Source: a bacterium
Lineage (GTDB): Bacteria; CBDUZB01; JAGLHV01
NCBI GenBank assembly: GCA_023143305.1
Contig: JAGLHV010000065.1
Span: 1-7,019 of the forward strand
Reading direction: 5' to 3'
Length of the DNA stretch: 7,019 nt
In this document: piece by piece, positions 4,485 through 7,019 of the stretch
Position numbering within the stretch: position 1 is the stretch's first letter
Layout: each line of letters opens with the position of its first letter
Position numbers and translations under genes: made by a program
Notes under the pieces: generated by a model
Told to the model about the DNA's origin: nothing
Seen by the model: the letters and a program-made list of their open reading frames with translations, nothing else
Database searches by the model: none

Positions 4485-7019
4485 TTATAACAATCTTTGC
4501 AAGATTTTTTTTAAAAAATCTATAAGCTTATTTTCTAATATAAATCTATTTATTCGAATTTTTATCTGAAAAAAATCTTCCTGCTGAAAAGTAATTTTTT
4601 CCCGCAAATAATTTCCGGTTAAATCTAAAATTTTTTCCGGTTCTATCTGTGCTTGCGGCAAAAACTTTATAATCACCGTATCACTTTTAACTTTAATTTC
4701 ATTAATATATAATTTTTGGCTTAAAACCCGCAAATCCAACAACTCAAAAAGGCTTTCCAGTTCTTCAGGTATTTCCCCAAAACGGTCATCTAATTCCTCT
4801 TTTAATTGTATAATTTCTTCTTTCCTGATAATATTCATCATTTTTTTATAAATAATTATTCTTTGATTTGCATCCCTAATATATTCACTGGGTATATGAA
4901 CATTTAAATTCAGGTCTATTATGGGCAAGGAAAGTTCTTTGTCATTTTCTCCTTTCATTTTTTTTATAGTTTGAGAAAGTAATTTACAATATAATTCCAA
5001 TCCCAACTCCAGCATGCTACCATGCTGTGCAGCCCCCAAAATATTGCCCGCTCCACGGATCTCCAAATCTTTTAGGGCAATTTTAAAACCCGAACCTAAT
5101 CCGGTAAATTCAGCAATAGCTTCTAATCTTTTTTTTGCATCCGGAGAAATATTTTTTTTATCAGGATAAAAAAAATATACATATGCCTGATATCTATTCC
5201 TCCCGATTCTTCCCCGTAACTGATATAGTTGACTCAATCCAAAATTTTCGGCGTTATTAATAATCATTGTATTAACATTAGGCATATCCAAACCAGCCTC
5301 AATGATAGTAGTAGAAAGTAAGAGATCATATTTCTTATCTACAAATTCGGCCATTACCTTTTCTAATTGCTTCGATTTCATTCTACCATGGGCTATCCCA
5401 ATATTTATCCGGGGTAATAATTGTTTTATGTGCTCCGATACTAACATAATATCTTCTATCCGGTTATGCACAAAAAAAACCTGCCCCCCTCTTCTGATTT
5501 CAGCAACAATAGATTCTTTTACGATTTCTTCATTGTATTTTCCTACATAGGTGCGGATAGGTAACCTTCCCCAGGGGGGAGTATCTACTACCGACATATT
5601 CCTTATCCCTTCCATGGCCATAGAAAGGGTTCGGGGAATAGGGGTAGCAGAAAGACTAAGTACATCAATATTTTTACGGATATTCTTTAATTTTTCCTTA
5701 TCTTTTACTCCAAAGCGTTGTTCTTCATCAATAACCAATAATCCTAAATTTTTAAATTTTATATCCCTCTGAAGTAAACGATGCGTACCAATAATTACAT
5801 CTATCTTTCCCTTTTCTAATCTTTCAATGATTATTTTCTGTTCTTTAGGCATACAAAACCGGGAAAGCATTTGAACAACAACAGGGTAATCTCTGAATCT
5901 TTCCTGAAAAGTATTGAAATGTTGCTCAGCTAAAATAGTGGTGGGAACCAATACGACAACCTGTTTATTGTCTAAAACAGCCTTAAAAGCAGCTCGCATG
6001 GCTATTTCCGTCTTTCCATATCCTACATCACCGCAAATTAAACGATCCATCGACCGGGAAAGCTGCATATCCTGGTTAACTTCTTCAATAGCACGCTTTT
6101 GATCCGGGGTTTCTTCGTAAATAAAACTCCTCGCAAATTCATCTTCATAAAGAAGATTTCCCTTAAAAGCATGTCCCGTAATAGTTTGTCGTGTTGCATA
6201 TAAATTCAAAAGTTCTTTAGCCATTAGATGAAGCTTTTTTTTAATCCGCCCTTTAACCTGAGACCATCTTATTCCATCCAAAGAATAAAGCCGGGGCTTG
6301 TATCCACTACCTCCAATATATTTTTGAACAAACCCAAAATCCTCTATCGGCACATAAAGTTTATCCTCATTTAAATACTCCAGTGTTAAAAAATCTTTTT
6401 CTTTCCCTCTTATATTTAAACAGTTCAAACCTAAAAATTTACCTATCCCATATTTTTCATGCACTACATAATCACCATAATTTAGAGAATAAAAACTACT
6501 AAGGCTAAACTTTTTTTTAACCAAAGGAAAAAAATGTTTTTGTTTGTACCTATTAAAAATTTCATTGTCAGTTACTATCACTATTTTAAAATCCGGCAAA
6601 ATGAATCCTTTATTTAATGAACCCACCATCATTTCAACATTTTCTAATCCCCCCCCCCCTTCACCGAATAGTTCTTCTATCCGCTCCCGTTCCCCTTCAT
6701 TATTACAAAAAATAAAAGTTTTAAATCCCTGTCTGTCCCATTGTTCTTTTTGCCGGTAAAATATTTCTATCTTTTGAGGAAAACTAGTCATAGGACGGAA
6801 AGGAAAAATAATTGATTCTTCTTTATGTAAGGAAGAAAAATCCAAAACCGTAAGATTTTCGGTTATTTTCAATTTATTTAAACTCTCAAAACAATCATCA
6901 ACAAAAACTAAACTATCTCTCTCTAAATAATCGAAAAGTTTTACTTCTTCTTCTTCCCTGGCTGGAATAATACAGCAATTTTTTAATTTTACGATAGAAC
7001 GCTGGGAAAACACGTCAAA
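4485..7019 (-). CDS. mfd: Transcription-repair coupling factor Mfd (5' end cut off by the right window edge)
   Basis: ATP-dependent DNA translocase that removes RNA polymerase stalled at lesions and recruits UvrA for nucleotide excision repair; cytoplasmic. The window holds 844 codons. The frame is open to the edge, and the first residues FDVFSQRSIVKL match an internal Mfd segment (FDVDSQRT in E. coli), so the GTG at 7013 is not the start. Seen, counting from the first codon in the window: remnant of the UvrB-like region (1 to about 170); RNA-polymerase-interacting domain GDYVVHEKYGIGKFLG with KLYVPIEDFGFVQKYIGG (about 182-237); Walker A GDVGYGKTE (330-338); DEEQ (431-434); SATPIPRTL (457-465); motif VI QLRGRIGR (600-607); TRG motif with RLEAIAEFTGLGSGF and DLEIRGAGNILG (about 631-662); and a C-terminal autoinhibitory domain. 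About 100 residues found in E. coli Mfd between LPA(R/H)E and the polymerase-interacting domain are missing, and an 11-G tract encodes four Gly near 120-123. The gene is otherwise intact and ends in TAA. Confidence 0.97.
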   Translation of the reverse strand, partial: FDVFSQRSIVKLKNCCIIPAREEEEVKLFDYLERDSLVFVDDCFESLNKLKITENLTVLDFSSLHKEESIIFPFRPMTSFPQKIEIFYRQKEQWDRQGFKTFIFCNNEGERERIEELFGEGGGGLENVEMMVGSLNKGFILPDFKIVIVTDNEIFNRYKQKHFFPLVKKKFSLSSFYSLNYGDYVVHEKYGIGKFLGLNCLNIRGKEKDFLTLEYLNEDKLYVPIEDFGFVQKYIGGSGYKPRLYSLDGIRWSQVKGRIKKKLHLMAKELLNLYATRQTITGHAFKGNLLYEDEFARSFIYEETPDQKRAIEEVNQDMQLSRSMDRLICGDVGYGKTEIAMRAAFKAVLDNKQVVVLVPTTILAEQHFNTFQERFRDYPVVVQMLSRFCMPKEQKIIIERLEKGKIDVIIGTHRLLQRDIKFKNLGLLVIDEEQRFGVKDKEKLKNIRKNIDVLSLSATPIPRTLSMAMEGIRNMSVVDTPPWGRLPIRTYVGKYNEEIVKESIVAEIRRGGQVFFVHNRIEDIMLVSEHIKQLLPRINIGIAHGRMKSKQLEKVMAEFVDKKYDLLLSTTIIEAGLDMPNVNTMIINNAENFGLSQLYQLRGRIGRNRYQAYVYFFYPDKKNISPDAKKRLEAIAEFTGLGSGFKIALKDLEIRGAGNILGAAQHGSMLELGLELYCKLLSQTIKKMKGENDKELSLPIIDLNLNVHIPSEYIRDANQRIIIYKKMMNIIRKEEIIQLKEELDDRFGEIPEELESLFELLDLRVLSQKLYINEIKVKSDTVIIKFLPQAQIEPEKILDLTGNYLREKITFQQEDFFQIKIRINRFILENKLIDFLKKILQRLL
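6649..6659 (-). repeat. mfd: G11 homopolymer inside mfd, candidate slippage site
   Basis: Eleven consecutive C on the plus strand, read as GGG GGG GGG GG(A) in mfd, giving four Gly in the linker GEGGGGLEN. It is the longest G/C run in the window; the next longest are six. With ten G the frame reads GAT TAG immediately after the tract; with twelve it reads ATT AGA AAA TGT TGA. Either slip therefore ends Mfd before its polymerase-interacting and motor domains. The length given here keeps the gene in frame. Confidence 0.93.

Noticed and set aside
4484..4489. TATAAT over the mfd stop codon, considered as a -10 promoter box
   Set aside because: No plausible -35 box lies 16-18 bp upstream, only an A/T run, and such hexamers are expected by chance in this composition.
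4502..4521. Perfect 9-bp inverted repeat with a 2-bp loop at the end of mfd, considered as a terminator
   Set aside because: The arms are almost only A and T, the loop is too short and the repeat lies inside coding sequence; it reflects Lys/Phe/Leu codons in AT-rich DNA.
5570..5580. G/C-rich run around CCCCAGGGGGG in mfd, considered as a second slippage tract or palindrome
   Set aside because: The single-base run is only six long and encodes the conserved TPPWGR segment of the helicase; nothing unusual.
5302..5772. Two adjacent plus-strand ORFs (82 and 73 codons)
   Set aside because: Both are antisense to the Mfd helicase motifs, which are strongly conserved on the other strand, and they show no protein-family features of their own.
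7011..7013. GTG at 7013 as the start of mfd
   Set aside because: The frame is open to the window edge and the flanking residues align with an internal Mfd segment, so the gene begins outside.

Overview
The window is AT-rich bacterial chromosome with all recognisable genes on the minus strand. Read right to left, the order is: mfd (5' end beyond the right edge), a lipoprotein parvulin-type peptidyl-prolyl isomerase, a second exported parvulin of SurA type, pdxA, rsmA (ksgA), and nadB (3' end beyond the left edge). Almost every base is coding. The only gap longer than 50 bases is the 176 bp between mfd and the lipoprotein gene. No tRNA, rRNA, CRISPR array or insertion sequence was seen. The plus-strand ORFs are antisense shadows of these genes.

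The organism looks like a diderm bacterium: one isomerase has a lipobox, the other has a SurA-like layout with a cleavable signal peptide, and surA-pdxA-rsmA is in the same order and orientation as in Escherichia coli. The mfd-parvulin adjacency also occurs in other lineages. The sequence does not fix the phylum; an AT-rich, poorly sampled diderm lineage is a reasonable guess. The genetic code appears standard: TGG is Trp, and all complete genes end in TAA or TAG.

Layout and function: mfd (transcription-repair coupling) is followed by two envelope protein-folding factors, then a vitamin B6 step (pdxA), the small-subunit rRNA dimethyladenosine methyltransferase (rsmA), and the first step of de novo NAD synthesis (nadB). 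Spacing from the lipoprotein gene to nadB is tight (23 bp overlap, then gaps of 26, 13 and 48 bp). There is no convincing internal terminator, so these genes are probably one transcription unit, possibly read through from mfd.

The most unusual signal is an uninterrupted 11-G tract (11 C on the plus strand, 6649-6659) inside mfd. Gain or loss of one base puts a stop codon within five codons, before the RNA-polymerase-interacting and translocase domains. This is the architecture of a phase-variable contingency locus, here in a DNA-repair gene, although a sequencing or assembly error must be excluded. The same Mfd also lacks about 100 residues of the UvrB-like and linker region found in E. coli Mfd. 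No wholly new system is evident; the rest is core housekeeping.
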